A stretch of 64,000 bases of DNA from NCBI RefSeq assembly GCF_958979055.1, contig NC_084888.1, positions 4,358,001 through 4,422,000 on the forward strand. The letters run 5' to 3'. Below the pieces are notes generated by a model. It saw nothing but the letters and a program-made list of their open reading frames with translations, had not been told where the DNA came from and did no database searches. The DNA comes from Alnus glutinosa (lineage: Eukaryota; Streptophyta; Magnoliopsida; Fagales; Betulaceae). Shown here in pieces: positions 12,701-25,700 of the stretch. The number at the start of each line of letters is the position of its first letter. Position 1 is the stretch's first letter. The position numbers and the translations under genes are program-made.

Positions 12701-15700
12701 GCTTTGGAGTGAGGTGTTCGATTAAATTTAATTGAAGATCCTGTGATTAGTGCATCCATGTGGTATTCAGTCTGCATGGTTTATTTCCAAGCAAAAGCTA
12801 ATCAGTTGAACTTTTGACCAAGTATTTCATTGCTTATCAGGATTTGTCTCATTCATAAAAGATATGATATTTCATTTCAAAAATAATTGGAAGAATGAAA
12901 AACAATAAGGCTGATTACTCTTGCACACATAACACTGTAAACACACTAGTAAATGTTGTTATAAATTTGCTTGTTGCTAATATATTAAAATTCTTAGAGT
13001 GGACTAACGGATAAGAGTAGTCTTCTGCTGAATGGGCAGTGTTCTTTGACTTAGCAGTGTTAATTTTATGTATTTTATGCAAACATTCAATCCCAATTGG
13101 CTAAATTAGAGAAAAGCAGAGATGTAACTCTCCTCTTTTTTGTCAGTTTGGAGATCACTAAAATTCATTCTCCTTATTTTTCTCGAGTGCTTTTGTTGTT
13201 GATCCAAGCTAATGTTTGTTATGGTTTTCTTTGTTTCTGTGTTGTATTGGCAGCAATGTTGCGGCTGGGAAGTTATTTGGAATACCACTTCGTGGAACAC
13301 ATTCCCATGCCTTCGTTAGCTCATTTATGGTTTGTATTTCTTGCAGGGGATTTCATTACATCTTTGTATGGCATTTGCTAAGAGCAAGTTTAATGAACAT
13401 AAAGTTGATTATAATATGTTTGTAGTCTGTGAATTATGTCTACCTTCTTGCATGAGCTATTCTCTATCTGATTTATTCAGTAATTTGCAGAGCCCTGATG
13501 AGATCATAGATAAATCACTTCATAGCAGTGATGGATCAAGTATCTGTGAGGATTTTGTTAGTCTAGTTCAGACATGGTTAAGCAAAATTCAGGTATTGTT
13601 TTTAGGCCCTCTAATTCTTTTTTTTCTTTTTTTTTGAAAAAAAAAAAAAACTTTACTGTATGGTTTATGAATACGTCCCCATGTAATTTTCATGTATAGT
13701 TAGAGAAAATCTAAGTTAATGTACCGCTGTTTGGAACCACCACCTAAGTTATTACTTGCAAGTGCATTGAACTTGCACGCATATTCAATTACATTTCAAT
13801 ACATACCCATTTGGCTCAAATAGAATTAAGTTAAGAGGCTGTATATGGACAAGTGGAAGGTGGGAAAGAGCATTAGTTGAGCCGTTGAAGTCCTGAGAAA
13901 ATGCTGGTGAGCTATGGTTAAATAGTGGATGTGGCCCTTGATAGAGTTGTGTGGCAATGGTGCAGCCAAACCCAATGAGTTGGGACTGAATGCTTTGTTG
14001 ACTTTATATTGTATAAGTTTTGGCCTTTTTTTTTTCTTTGTTTTTTATATCTCTCTCTTTAGTTGTCAGAAAATTATATATCCATCAGCTTCTTTTGATG
14101 TTATTTGAAATGCACGAACTTTATACTAACTCATATTATTGGCAAGGTTTTTGTTTTGCCTTTATTAATTCATTACAATCATGTTAACACCAAAATCCAT
14201 GCATGCTTTGCAGTGGTCAAATTCATTACGTGGCACATTTGGTGAGACCAATCAAAGTGAGCTAGCGGCTTTCTCATCATATGCCTTGGCATTCCCTAAT
14301 AACTTTTTAGCTCTTGTAGACACTTATGATGTAAGTAAAATTTTTGCGATTTCCTCAAGATGTTTAAATATACTTGTTTATAATGACATTCTTCGGTATC
14401 ATGTCACTGACATTTGTTGTACAGGTTATGAGGAGTGGAATCCCAAACTTTTGTGCAGTCGCTCTAGCACTTAGTGATTTGGGGTATGTCTAAAAAGTTT
14501 TGATGTCTATCCACATACTTCATGATAAGACAGAATCTTGTGATGTGGGCATGAGCAATGAACAAAATATCTTTCATTTTTCAATTGTCACTTCACACTT
14601 CATCCATCCCCTTTTTAGTTGGGCAGTATTGTTTTTTTGTGCTTTTAGGATTATGACTGGAACCATGAAACAATATAGGTTTTGCTAGTTCCAGAAGGCA
14701 CCTATGTTTATAGCAATAGCAGCAATGAGAACAATAACAATGATGATGGTGATGACAACAGTGTCAAAGATTATAAAGAATGTCTACTGGATGGACAGAA
14801 ACGTAGCACTTTTGTAGAAAGCACTAGGTGCACTTAAGCACAAAGACTCGTAGGGCCTAGGCGCAAAGTGCAACAATGTGCTAAATGAAGTAAAGTGCAC
14901 ATTTTACATGTATATTCCTCTCATTTTTTAGAGGAATAGATATTCCTCTTCGTTAAGGGAATAGTTATTCCAATGGGAATAACTATTCTAAGGAATAGAC
15001 CCCTACCAAACAAAGTAATTACTATTCCATAGGATAGTCATTCCATTCCAAAGGTCTATTCCGTGAACCAAACGAGGCCTAGGTTTTCTGTATTCCTATA
15101 TTCCCTCTATTCTTTTACCATTGATACATCAGATTGTTTTGGGGTTTTAGTGACTTGACTTGTGCACAAAACATCTTAAAGACTCTTCAACTTCAATGAT
15201 TTGATCCTTGTAAATAATGCAATATTTCTATTTCCAGTACTGAGTTTAGATGATGTGCTGAGCAGGTACAAAGCAGTAGGGATTAGATTGGACTCCGGTG
15301 ACCTGGCATATTTGTCTTGTGAGGCCCGGAAGTTCTTTTATGAGATCGAGAAGGAATTTGGAATGCTTGGTTTTGGGAAGATGGGTATCACAGCTAGTAA
15401 TGATCTCAATGAGGAAACTTTAGATGCCTTAAACAAACAGGTAATCTTTTGTTAAACAAAATCACTTCAATGATTTGATCCTTCTCAAGTGAATGTCACA
15501 TGTTCAACTTAGTATGTTGTATCGTTCTTCTCATATCTTTTTCTATCTCTGGATATTCTTTCTCACCAATCTTTTGTTTCTCAGATTTTACTTCTTTCCT
15601 TCTCTACCTCATGTTTCTTCTTCTATCTATATCTTATTCTCTATTTCTTTCTTATAAATAGAAGGAATAATATATTTTGTCAAAAGCTTGTGCGCCCTAT

Positions 15701-18377
15701 GTCTTTGATAAATTGCGGTCTGGTACCTAGATTCAATTTATATCAATTTCTAATTGGATTTGCTTTTTCCTGGCCAGGGTCATGAGGTTGATGCATTTGG
15801 AATTGGAACCTATCTGGTTACATGCTATGCTCAAGCTGCTTTAGGTTGCGTTTTCAAGCTTGTTGAGATAAATAATCAGCCACGCATCAAACTTTCTGAA
15901 GATTTTTCAAAGGTTTGATCATGCTTTCAAGAAATCTCATGATAACATTTTCTGTACATTCCCTAACTTTTTTTCATTTATTTGGTTCTAGGTATCTATT
16001 CCGTGTAAAAAACGGTGTTACAGGTTGTACGGGAAAGAAGGTTATCCCTTAGTAGACATAATGACAGGGGAAAATGAACCACCACCAAAGGTACACCACG
16101 TACATTCCAAACCTTCTTGGTATATGATGTTGGCTTTCTCATCCATATGTATCCATCCTTCTATCATGACTGATATGAACTGTAGCTAGGAATATGCAAG
16201 CTGAGAATATATTTGTCATCACAATGTCAACTTGTGGATTGGGTGTTAAGGACTAGCAGAATTGAGTACAAGAGGAGAGGCCTCCTTTTTCTTTTCCCTT
16301 TTCAAACACATAATTTAATTTTTTTTTATTTGGTGTGAAAATAAAATAAGATCTAAACCACATGCTCTAGGGTTGTCTGGAGGAACTAATTCCATGTTTT
16401 ATTTTGTATGTCCTCCTTTCCAATAGGGCTGGCTAAAGAACACCCTGACGCATATTTTGTGATGCGAATGCTTTTTTATCAAGGATAAATAATTTTGAAG
16501 TTCTAGGAATACTGCATCTGGCTCCACTTTCCTTTATGAAGCTTTAGTGTTAAGTGTAGATGTATCAATTGTTTACTTATACTATTTATATATTCTATTT
16601 TTTAGTTTTGATTAGGATTTCTAGTATTATACCCTATTCTAGGCTTCCATACAAGTTGAAAATCCATTTAAAAAAAAAAAAAGTTGATAAGAAAATTTTC
16701 AATTCAGGTGTGAAGCAGATTCTTAGATCCATCTATCTTCAACAACATATGGCAAATTGGTAGTGTCTTTATAGTACTTGGGGTGGGGAAGTGTGACACC
16801 CCAGAAATTTAGTCCCACATTGGGAAAATGAATTACTCACATGGAGTGGGTGAATTATAAAAGACCTCATAAATGCTAAATCCCACATTGACTATATCTT
16901 TTGGAGTGATAGCGTAGATGTGGCTAGCACTTTCTCTAGGTCGTTCTAGGAAGACTTTCTCTAGGTCGTTCTAGGAAGACGAAAAGAGTAGACTTGAGAG
17001 GCAAGTAGTTCAGGAGATCTGCATGTACTCAGAAGAACCAAAACACTTTGACAGCCAAATGAAAGAGGTGGTATATACCAGGGACCAGGGGACAGAATAA
17101 CGGCCATGTTCTGTGGCTGTCTCATCTTGAAATTTGGGTTGATAGAATCTTACTAATTTTCCCCTTTTGAAATTGGTCAGTAAAAGTAAAACTTAATCCA
17201 GACTCCACCAGTGTCATGTTTAGCATCTTAATTTTTAGACAGCCAGTTCCAAGCTCGAACAAAGGAGGGTTGCAGTAGGTTGATACTTGCCATAAAAGAC
17301 TTGGTCACTTCTTGTGGTCACGAATCATTTTAAAGATGTACTTGATTATATGAGCTTATATAGGATTTACGTGTAGCCATTTCCAAATAATTTGGATTGG
17401 GGGTTATTTGAGTTGAGATTGGATGGTCATAGTCACCAAGCCATTGACTGCTATATATCCTAATTGCAATTTGTTTTTCTGTGTACCCTGTTATTGCTTG
17501 CCTTCTCGATTTGATATAAGAGTTCACTGTTTAACTCTTTTAAATTGTGTAAACAGAAAGTTTTCATGTTGTGTTTATTTTCAACATGCAGGTTGGAGAA
17601 AGAATCCTGTGTCGTCACCCTTTCAATGAATCTAAGAGAGCATATGTGGTGCCGAAGCGTGTTGAGGAGCTTCTAGAGTGTTACTGGCCTGGAATCTCAG
17701 GTGGGTACTTAGGAATATGTAGCGGTCTGAGAAAAACTATAATTTTGAGCGCTCTTATCCTATTTTTAATCTATATTGTGTGCATGGATGCACATGCGTC
17801 TGTTTATTGGGAAGGTTTTCTAGTTTTTTGGTTGACACCACTTATCTTCTGCACTATCCAGCCGGTTAAAAACTACAGCTTGTTCAATTAATGTTTGAAA
17901 TCATCAATACTTCACCGAAAAATTAGATTTATAGTATGTTAATGACTTGCATATTGTTTCAAAGAAGGGGTCATCGACATTTTTATCGGATGCAGCTTGT
18001 GACTGATAGTTCGTTTTGTTTAGTATCCGAACAAATGTGTAAACTCAAGTTTTATTTCTTGAAGATAAAGCCAGAGAAGATTTACCACCTCTGAAGGACA
18101 TTAGGGAACGTTGCATCAAACAACTCGAGCAAATGCGTCCCGACCACATGAGGAGACTGAACCCAACGCCATACAAGGTACTACATAAAATAATATATCA
18201 TTAGCTCAAAAAAAAAAAAAAAAAAAAAAAATCATCTATCTATTTTCTACTGTTAAAGAAAAAAGATTGCAAATTTGAACTGTTATAAATGGTAAGCAGG
18301 TGAGTGTAAGTGCAAAATTGTACGACTTCATTCATTTCCTATGGCTCAACGAGGCACCTGTTGGGGAGTTGCAGTAA
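9797..18377 (+). CDS. NAPRT: Nicotinate phosphoribosyltransferase
   Basis: This enzyme joins nicotinate to PRPP, using ATP, to make nicotinate mononucleotide in the NAD salvage (Preiss-Handler) pathway. Fifteen exons join in phase: 9797-9957, 10706-10853, 11688-11807, 11938-12072, 12154-12215, 13254-13329, 13491-13592, 14214-14330, 14425-14483, 15266-15440, 15778-15912, 15992-16090, 17592-17700, 18065-18177, 18300-18377. The 562-residue product is close to the usual plant length. Visible family motifs are [15 protein letters not shown] near the N terminus, the His-bearing [13 protein letters not shown] at about 222-234, GIRLDSGDL at about 332-340 and [12 protein letters not shown] at about 389-400 (PRPP/phosphate site). 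The start is the first ATG after the TATA-like box. No targeting peptide is obvious, so it is probably cytosolic. Introns 9 and 12 hold transposon or repeat debris. Arabidopsis has two NAPRT genes and I cannot say which one this matches. Confidence 0.94.
10994..11031. repeat. C-run followed by long A-tract in NAPRT intron 2
   Basis: A run of C residues, a short AAC break and an A-tract of about 27 bases follow one another. It repeats the C-then-A layout seen at 4519-4545. Confidence 0.75.
14915..15084. repeat. Truncated MITE in NAPRT intron 9
   Basis: The segment contains several GGAATAG/CTATTCC words and ends in CCAAACGAGGC, the same terminus as the Harbinger-like elements at 33642 and 43375. 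Only this one end is recognisable, so the element looks truncated at its left side. Confidence 0.5.
16788..16985. repeat. Repeat-like segment with a 25-bp tandem duplication, NAPRT intron 12
   Basis: The segment holds paired words TCCCACATTGG and TCCCACATTG with a TTATAAAAG box, a pattern familiar from promoter parts of plant LTRs and other dispersed repeats. Two exact 25-bp copies of a unit beginning ACTTTCTCTAGG follow at 16929-16953 and 16954-16978. No full element boundaries were found. Confidence 0.4.
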
Positions 18378-19755
18378 GGATTGCATGAAGCACGGTACAA
18401 TGGCCGGGCAAGTAATTATTCCAATAAACTTGGAGCTTCCAGTAGTAACCACTACACGTTTTTTTTTTTATCACATATGTAAATTGGATTGAGGAAAAAT
18501 AATTTGTTCTTTTTTTAGTTAATAAAATGATTGGTAGCTCCTTTCTATCAACCTCATCCAAATAAAATGATTGGTAGTTTCTTTCTATCAACCTCCGCCA
18601 CTATCATTTACGATTGCTGATTGTACGTTACTTGGTACTTTTGAGTTTCAATTATCCTTACATATATGTATATAGGCCTGATTCAACAATCATTTAGAAT
18701 AGGCCAAGCAAATGAAGCAAAGAGTACTTTGTGGACTTTAAGCACTATCAGGAAAAATAAATAACTAATGTTACTCTTCGCATCCATTTAATACCGGCTG
18801 ATGTGATCTGTTTTAATTTTCAATGGGTGTCCAGTTGTCAAGAGTAGCTCTACTCTATTTTCAATGGAGTAATGCTATACATTATCTTATTATACCGTAT
18901 CATCCCAAAGCTTACTAATTTTCAAGGTATGATTTTAAAGGAATCTGATTGGTGGACTTTAAGCACGTTAAACCCAACATTCTAATCATATTATTGGCAT
19001 ATGAATCCTGAAGCATACAATCCAAAGCTGAAAGCAAGGCAGGAATCCTTGACGTTTATTAAAGTTAAACGCTTGAGCTAATCAGTCAATTCTCAAGGTT
19101 GGAAATTTCACTGTTAGATATATGCATAAATGCATTTTTTTTGTCCTTATAATTTGAGGTTTTGACAAACAGCTTCATGTAAAAAGTAATTAATCACCTT
19201 AGGATAAGCAAAAAATAAAAAAATAAAAAAAAATCCATACCCTTAAAAAAGTTGAAAGAATTCGTTAATGTCACATTCACAAATAATAGTTTGACACATG
19301 TCACTTTCAATAAAATTTTATTAAAAAAACACGGTAAAAAAAAAATTGAGTCGGCTAAAAAGCAAAAATAAAAACACAGCTCACAACACTCCCCTATACT
19401 TTTTTAACAGCATGGACCAATTTTTTTTCTTACCCTAGGAATTAGAATGATTAATCTCTTTTTAAAACTCCAAAACTTAAAACCAGAAGGAACAAAAATG
19501 CGTTTATCACTAATATTTAACTTGCTGCTTATTAGAACATGGCTTACTATCATGGCATTAATTGAAATCCCACTACAACTAAATCTATGTTCTTATTAAA
19601 ATCAACCGTACAAGAATAAATTTTAATGCACCGAAACTTGTTGAGAATTATTACAAGCTCTCTCGGATTCCAGGGCTGTATACTGTATAGATGTATATCC
19701 AATATATATATACGTAGACATAAATACGCCAAGATCTGCATCATTTTAGCAAACT
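18378..19755. other. Convergent intergenic region, NAPRT and POLA1
   Basis: Two genes run tail to tail here, so the region holds both 3' untranslated ends. No further open frame looks real. A 19-base word (AATAAAATGATTGGTAGYT) is repeated at about 18520-18538 and 18561-18579. Otherwise it is AT-rich sequence with A-tracts near 19215-19350. Confidence 0.6.
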
Positions 19756-22700
19756 TCATACTGTGATGATAAGATCCTGCATTTGTACCCACCCGTAGGC
19801 ACAACGATCCCGTATGCTTCGAACTGTTGATGCGGCCAAATTGACAATGGGCCGAATCTTGGTTAACTCTTTCTCAAACGGAAGTCTATTGCTACCCTCC
19901 ACCTGCAACAAACGACTTGACGTATAAATAGATAGTAGCCAAATGATGAAAACTAAAAAGAGAGCAGAACCGGAACGAAGCAAAAGGAAACAACCTTTTC
20001 TATGCAGCGTACGGCATCCAACACATAGCAGAAGTATGCGAGCTGCTTGTACAATTCTGCTTCCGTGTACTAGTTAAGGTACATTCCACACCCAAAAAAT
20101 ACAGTAAAATTGGTAAGGGTGTCATTCAGACCATCTAAAAATAGGAAGAAAAAAAAAGTAATTGCCATAACGTCTTTGTTATTGGCCAGGGAAGCTTCAG
20201 GCATGCGAAGTTTTACATCATTTAGGCCATAACAAAATATGCACGGTAAATAATAATTATAAGACCAAAAAAAAAACCGGCATTGTTCAAGAAGTTTGAG
20301 ATGTAAACCTTTCGAACAAGACGCCCGTTACAGCGAGGATAGTTTGGACAAACAGTTCCTCTCTCAGAATCACCAACGAGCCGGAGGTTGAGACTGCGCG
20401 TGGTGTATTTGCAAGTTTCATCATCGCACTGCAAGCAAAAAATAATCAACTTATTCATTATCACTAAAGAAAATTGTCACTACTTCAGTAGTCCAATGTT
20501 TCCCATAGTGATCATCCAGCAGGAGATTACCGTCATTAAGCCCTTATAGTACTTTGACATGAACCCCTCTGCTTGCCTTTTGACCTGGCAGTCAAGCACA
20601 TATTCACAGTAAATATTCCATGAAAATCTTGTATCCAACTTACAAAACCAAAGCATAGGTTCCCATTCAGTGTAAGTTTAGACGAGTGTATTTATACATC
20701 TAATGATTATATATCACCAATAAAGAGGGCTTCCCACACTCCAGGGTTAGACCAAAATCAGGCAGTCCACAGCTTTTTGCAAGATATAAGACTGACGGAT
20801 TTTTTTAAGGTCTAAGATTCTACATATGATGTGGATACCTGGTTGGCGATCATTGCTGGAGATATTTTACCCAATGTGCCTTCTTCTGGGCATTTGGGAC
20901 AACGCAATCTTTGCCAAAAATTGCAGGTAGATTCCTCTGCTTCTGGCTTTGTTGGCTTCTCACTGATTGAAATACAAATGGAACTGAAGATAGCAGGACA
21001 GTCAAAAGTACCAGAGCAGCTGGGACATGACAAGATCAAAGGCTCGCAGCCCCTATATCTGCATTTCAATTAATCACAAGCATCCATCCGTTATTATTAT
21101 TATTATTATTTTTTTTTTTTTTTTTTTTGAGGAACTAATGGATTATGAAACCTAATCTACAAATTGGACAAATACCATAAAAGGTCAGGGAAACAGTAGA
21201 CAAAAATTTAAATTTGAAAATGGGAATAATTAGAAACTAGAAAAAAATAAAAAATAAAGAAAATAAGGTCGACAGTTGGGAAAAATGTAATGCATGTTCT
21301 CTAACTGTATACTATATCCGCAATATTCATATAAATATCAACTTAATGTGTTGGGCAAAGTGACAAGCACAAGCTTGAAAGAAAAATAGGCATTGAAAGG
21401 TATATAAACTCGGGTGCAATAGTGGCACTTATAGACACACCTCTCCTCATCATCTATAGCGAGTGAGCTGGAAGGATCCTTGCTGACAGCTTCGCTTGAT
21501 CTATTTCGGAACTAAAGGAAACAGTAGTTAACAGTGTCAGAAATACAATCAAGAGGAAAAAAATTCGACCACTGGATGTCAGGCTGGTAAGGAGGAATAA
21601 TTTACCTTAGATGAGTCAAGCCCTAAGCAATCAGCCAAGCGTTCTGGACTTGTACCTTGAATTGACGCACAAAGACGTGATACCACAGGATGAATCTGTA
21701 TGGTAAAATCAAGCCTTCAATCAAGCTGTAGAATGGTAGTAACAAATGACTACATTTGTTTGATAATTTGATGAAAATATGCAAAAACAAAACAAAACCT
21801 GCTGTGACAAGTAGTAATCAATATCAATCATCCATTTCCCATCTTCTCTTTTAAGTTCATCAGGATGCCTAGCACGGTGAGCAATACCTGTTGAATTACC
21901 TGAACTAGTCCCCTGTCCATAAAAAAAGAAAAAGAGAGGAAAAATTATAGAAACATGACGTCCAAAATGCAAGAGAACCATGTGTTCAGGGATCGGCTAA
22001 TGCTAATTCAACCACCAAAAAAAGAAAAAACCACTGTATATCAAACCTGTTCACAGCATATTATGTAAGGAATTGTATCACCAACATTGCAACCAGTAGA
22101 GTAACCACTTTGCTTCAATCGTTGTGCCACCTAGAAAGGTCAGCAGAAGAAATATTTATGCAACATATGAGATGGGAAGAATGCATTAAATAAATAAGTC
22201 AAAGTGTCAATTAAATCTGGAATGTGGGACTGAACTCACTTGAACATGTGGTTGGTTTTTGGCGTCCGGGTAAGCTTCAGGGGGTTTAGTCAATGTCTTT
22301 GTGATGATGTATTTCTCAAGTGATACCTGTCCATTCCTCATATCTTCTTGTACCTGTTTAGTATGCAGAGTTAATAATTAATCTCTCAATGACAATGACT
22401 TTAAACCATGATACACTTGTCAGCTCAATCCAATGATCATCCAATTGAAAATTTGGGGTGTTCCCATATTTCAAAAAGTTGAGTTAATAATAACTTCACT
22501 AGAGCAAAACCACTTAATAACTTCATATGCCTGTGGTTGGCGCAAATCAACCACAATCAAACCCACGAGTCAAAATGTCAAAGGGATAGTTTTAATTTTA
22601 AGAAAATTTGGGGTGTTCCCACTTTCAAAAAGTTGAGTTAATAATAACTTCACTAGAGCAAAACCACTTAATAACTTCAAATGCCTGTGTTGGCGCAAAT

Positions 22701-25700
22701 CAACCACAATCAAACCCACGAGTCAAAATGTCAAATGGATAGTTTCAATTTTTAAGTCCCAAAAAAAAAAAATGTCAGTGAAGTTCTTCTGTTTGGTATA
22801 ATCAATGATTGACATGTCCTCAGGTTTACTGGGCTGGGCCTATCAAATTAAATAATTTGACTTAGATCTTTCACAATTTCTAGCAGTGTAAGGTTTTGGG
22901 TTCAATGGTAAAGTCAAATGGCAGTTATACCCTTAGCCCGCACTCAAGTATCATAAAAAGTGCAAACATTGTCTCTACCTTCCTCCTAGCAAACTATTTA
23001 CCAGAGAGAAGGTCACACTAATGAAAGAAAAAAGAAAGCAAAAAGCAAAAAGCAAAAATGACTTCACCTTCATGAGAGAGTTATGTATTGATTCAACAAC
23101 ATCCTCGCACGACCTGTAAGCATAAGAGCCATATATATATGAGATAAAGACAAATAAGTAACCCAGTTGTTTATCTTTGACTGCCAGTTTAGAACAAATC
23201 AAAACCACGATATTGACAACAACAACAAAAAAAAATAGTAGAATTCGATGTACCCTCCCGACAAAATTTGACTTAGGCAGAAATCTCCCAACTCCTTTGA
23301 TAGTAAGCTCCAGTCACGACGAACCATATCAAGGCCCTTACGTTCAATAACCTGCACCAACAATATAAACCCAGTAAACCCACTGCCCTTGTTTCCAATA
23401 ATGGAATAACTAAACCCAAAAGGGCTTTTGTTTTTCTTTTTTAATATAACCTCATATGGTGTCCCATCCTTGAATTGCACTTTGACGGCAGCATATTTCT
23501 TTTTCTTCAGAAGCAGCATTCTCTTGTACAAACCATCAAGATCAATTTCTAAACACCTGTACTTCTTGTTAACCTAGATTACAAAGAGAAAGAGATTGCA
23601 CATCTTAACAGAGAATCACAAAACATGCATTTAGTGTGAATGAGGCGCCCCCACTGCCAAGTTGGAAGCAAAGCATCAACCAATGTGACCAAAGAAAAAT
23701 CATAGATCAACGTTCAACCCCTTCGATGGTCTAAATCATTGTTATCAAAAAAGCAATTTGTGCGTCAATAAGTGATATTTATCACAGGTGTCAGATAGGA
23801 AGATACAAATTTTAATTCTTATCGAAATCAATTGGACAAAGAACATTTCCCAAGGAAACACTTCAATTGAGGATGTCCTATACAGTTGCATCATGTTTAT
23901 AGCAAAGTGTGGGAAAAAGGTAATTCTGATGAATTGAATATCATCAAAAAGGCACCAGCTAGGCCTCAAATTTTAAGTTTTTTCACCAAAAGATTCTAAG
24001 CTAATATCCGCCTACTAATACCAGGTTCAAAAACATAAGCTCACCTCTTGGATGACTTTCCCTGCTATTGCTTTTGCTTTTCCAATATCATCCAGTCCAC
24101 TGTAAATCATAATTGAATCTGTATCACCATAAATTACCTGCAGGATACAAAACAATGCATCTTCTAAGAGGTAATATTAACCATCAGTTGAGAAAACACA
24201 GATATAAACATTAAGCAACTACAATCACAGCTTCTAAGTTTCGATACAAAAAATTACCTCCAAGTTCAAATTATTCCGAACAAGATCTACAGTACTCTGC
24301 AGAATCTCCCTTCCCTGCACAACAATTATTTGAGTGGCCCAGTACTTTACAGAAGCATTCAATATAAAGGACAGAATCTGGTTACTTAAGAGTAGGGACT
24401 TGTAGCTATTTAAGCATTAGCCATACATATTTCTCTTACTTGTAGTGTTATAAGCTCTGCTAGAGGCTTTGCATAAAATCGTGAATTGGAAAACCCCAGG
24501 CATCCATACATACTGCATTATCAAACATAGCAGACCATATAAAGAAAGAATGAATGAAAAAGACAGTCAAAACTTAAAGTACTTAAGGGGAAAATTATGA
24601 ATTAAAGGTGCAAGAAAAAACATAAACCTGTTTGCAGTGAGCTTTAGTGCTTGCTGCTGAATGTCTAGTTGCTGGACTTTAAGACCAGATGCAGTCTTCA
24701 TCCATGACTTCACCATTCTTCTCCTTTGAACCAGGTTTTTTAGCAACTACAAAAGAGTACGTGAGACAAACAATAGGCACCTGCTATTTACATAATAAAT
24801 GGAAGTAAAAATACACACTACAGAGAGAATCCATATTAAAAAGCCTAATGTAATAACAAACAGTAAGCTTGGATAGCTTGCATAATCGTAATGAATCAGA
24901 ATAAGTTTCTTTTTTTATTCAAAAGATCACTTGAGCAAGTTCTAATCAAACACCATGATTTCTGTTCAAGAATATATCTGCAAAAGAGAGAAATCCATAA
25001 TTTTAGGAAATCCAGCGACCATGTCATAGCCAGATATTGAACAGGATTATCAATCCACAAATATCAATGAGGCTGCATTAAAGTTCTAGAGAACAGGTGC
25101 AAAGTAGCCTCTCTTACTCTATTGTTCGCAGGTGCAAATAGAAATTATTGAAGTCCCATTAAATCTTAGAGATTATAGAAGTGCATAAAGACGTGAAAGA
25201 AAAAACCATGAGAGAAATAAATGACAATGTGGTTTAAGTACAGTCATGTCCGCAAATAAAGATGGATTCTGCTCTTTTTTCCTTTCTTTTTTTTTTTCTT
25301 CTGGGGGGGGGGGGGGGGGGGGGGGGGGGGGAGTGAGGCGTTGGTTCAAACACTCGTTTGCTCTAAGCAACAAGGATACAGGATTGATAGTAGGTCAGTC
25401 TATTGGTATTGATATCCAGACCATGATTGCATAGAGCCACATAATCAAGTGAATTGGCGTCATCATGAAAGTTCAACTATGCTGAAAAAACAGAAAACAA
25501 ACAAGGATTCATTGTATCTAAGGTGATTGTACCTCAGGTAGAACTCCTGGCGTTTTATTAGATGGTAAGAGGGGACCTAATCCATCTGGAAATCTTTCGA
25601 CTGTTGTGAAGCAGATATTATATTCCTGTAATATATCAGTTAAGCATTACTACCACAAAAATAGCCAGTATTCTGAGTATATGGATTGTTCTAAAGATTC

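Noticed and set aside
13330-13490. Possible extra NAPRT exon in the open stretch at 13348-13430
   Set aside because: An AG acceptor is available, but skipping it keeps the phase and gives the expected protein, whereas including it adds residues foreign to the family.
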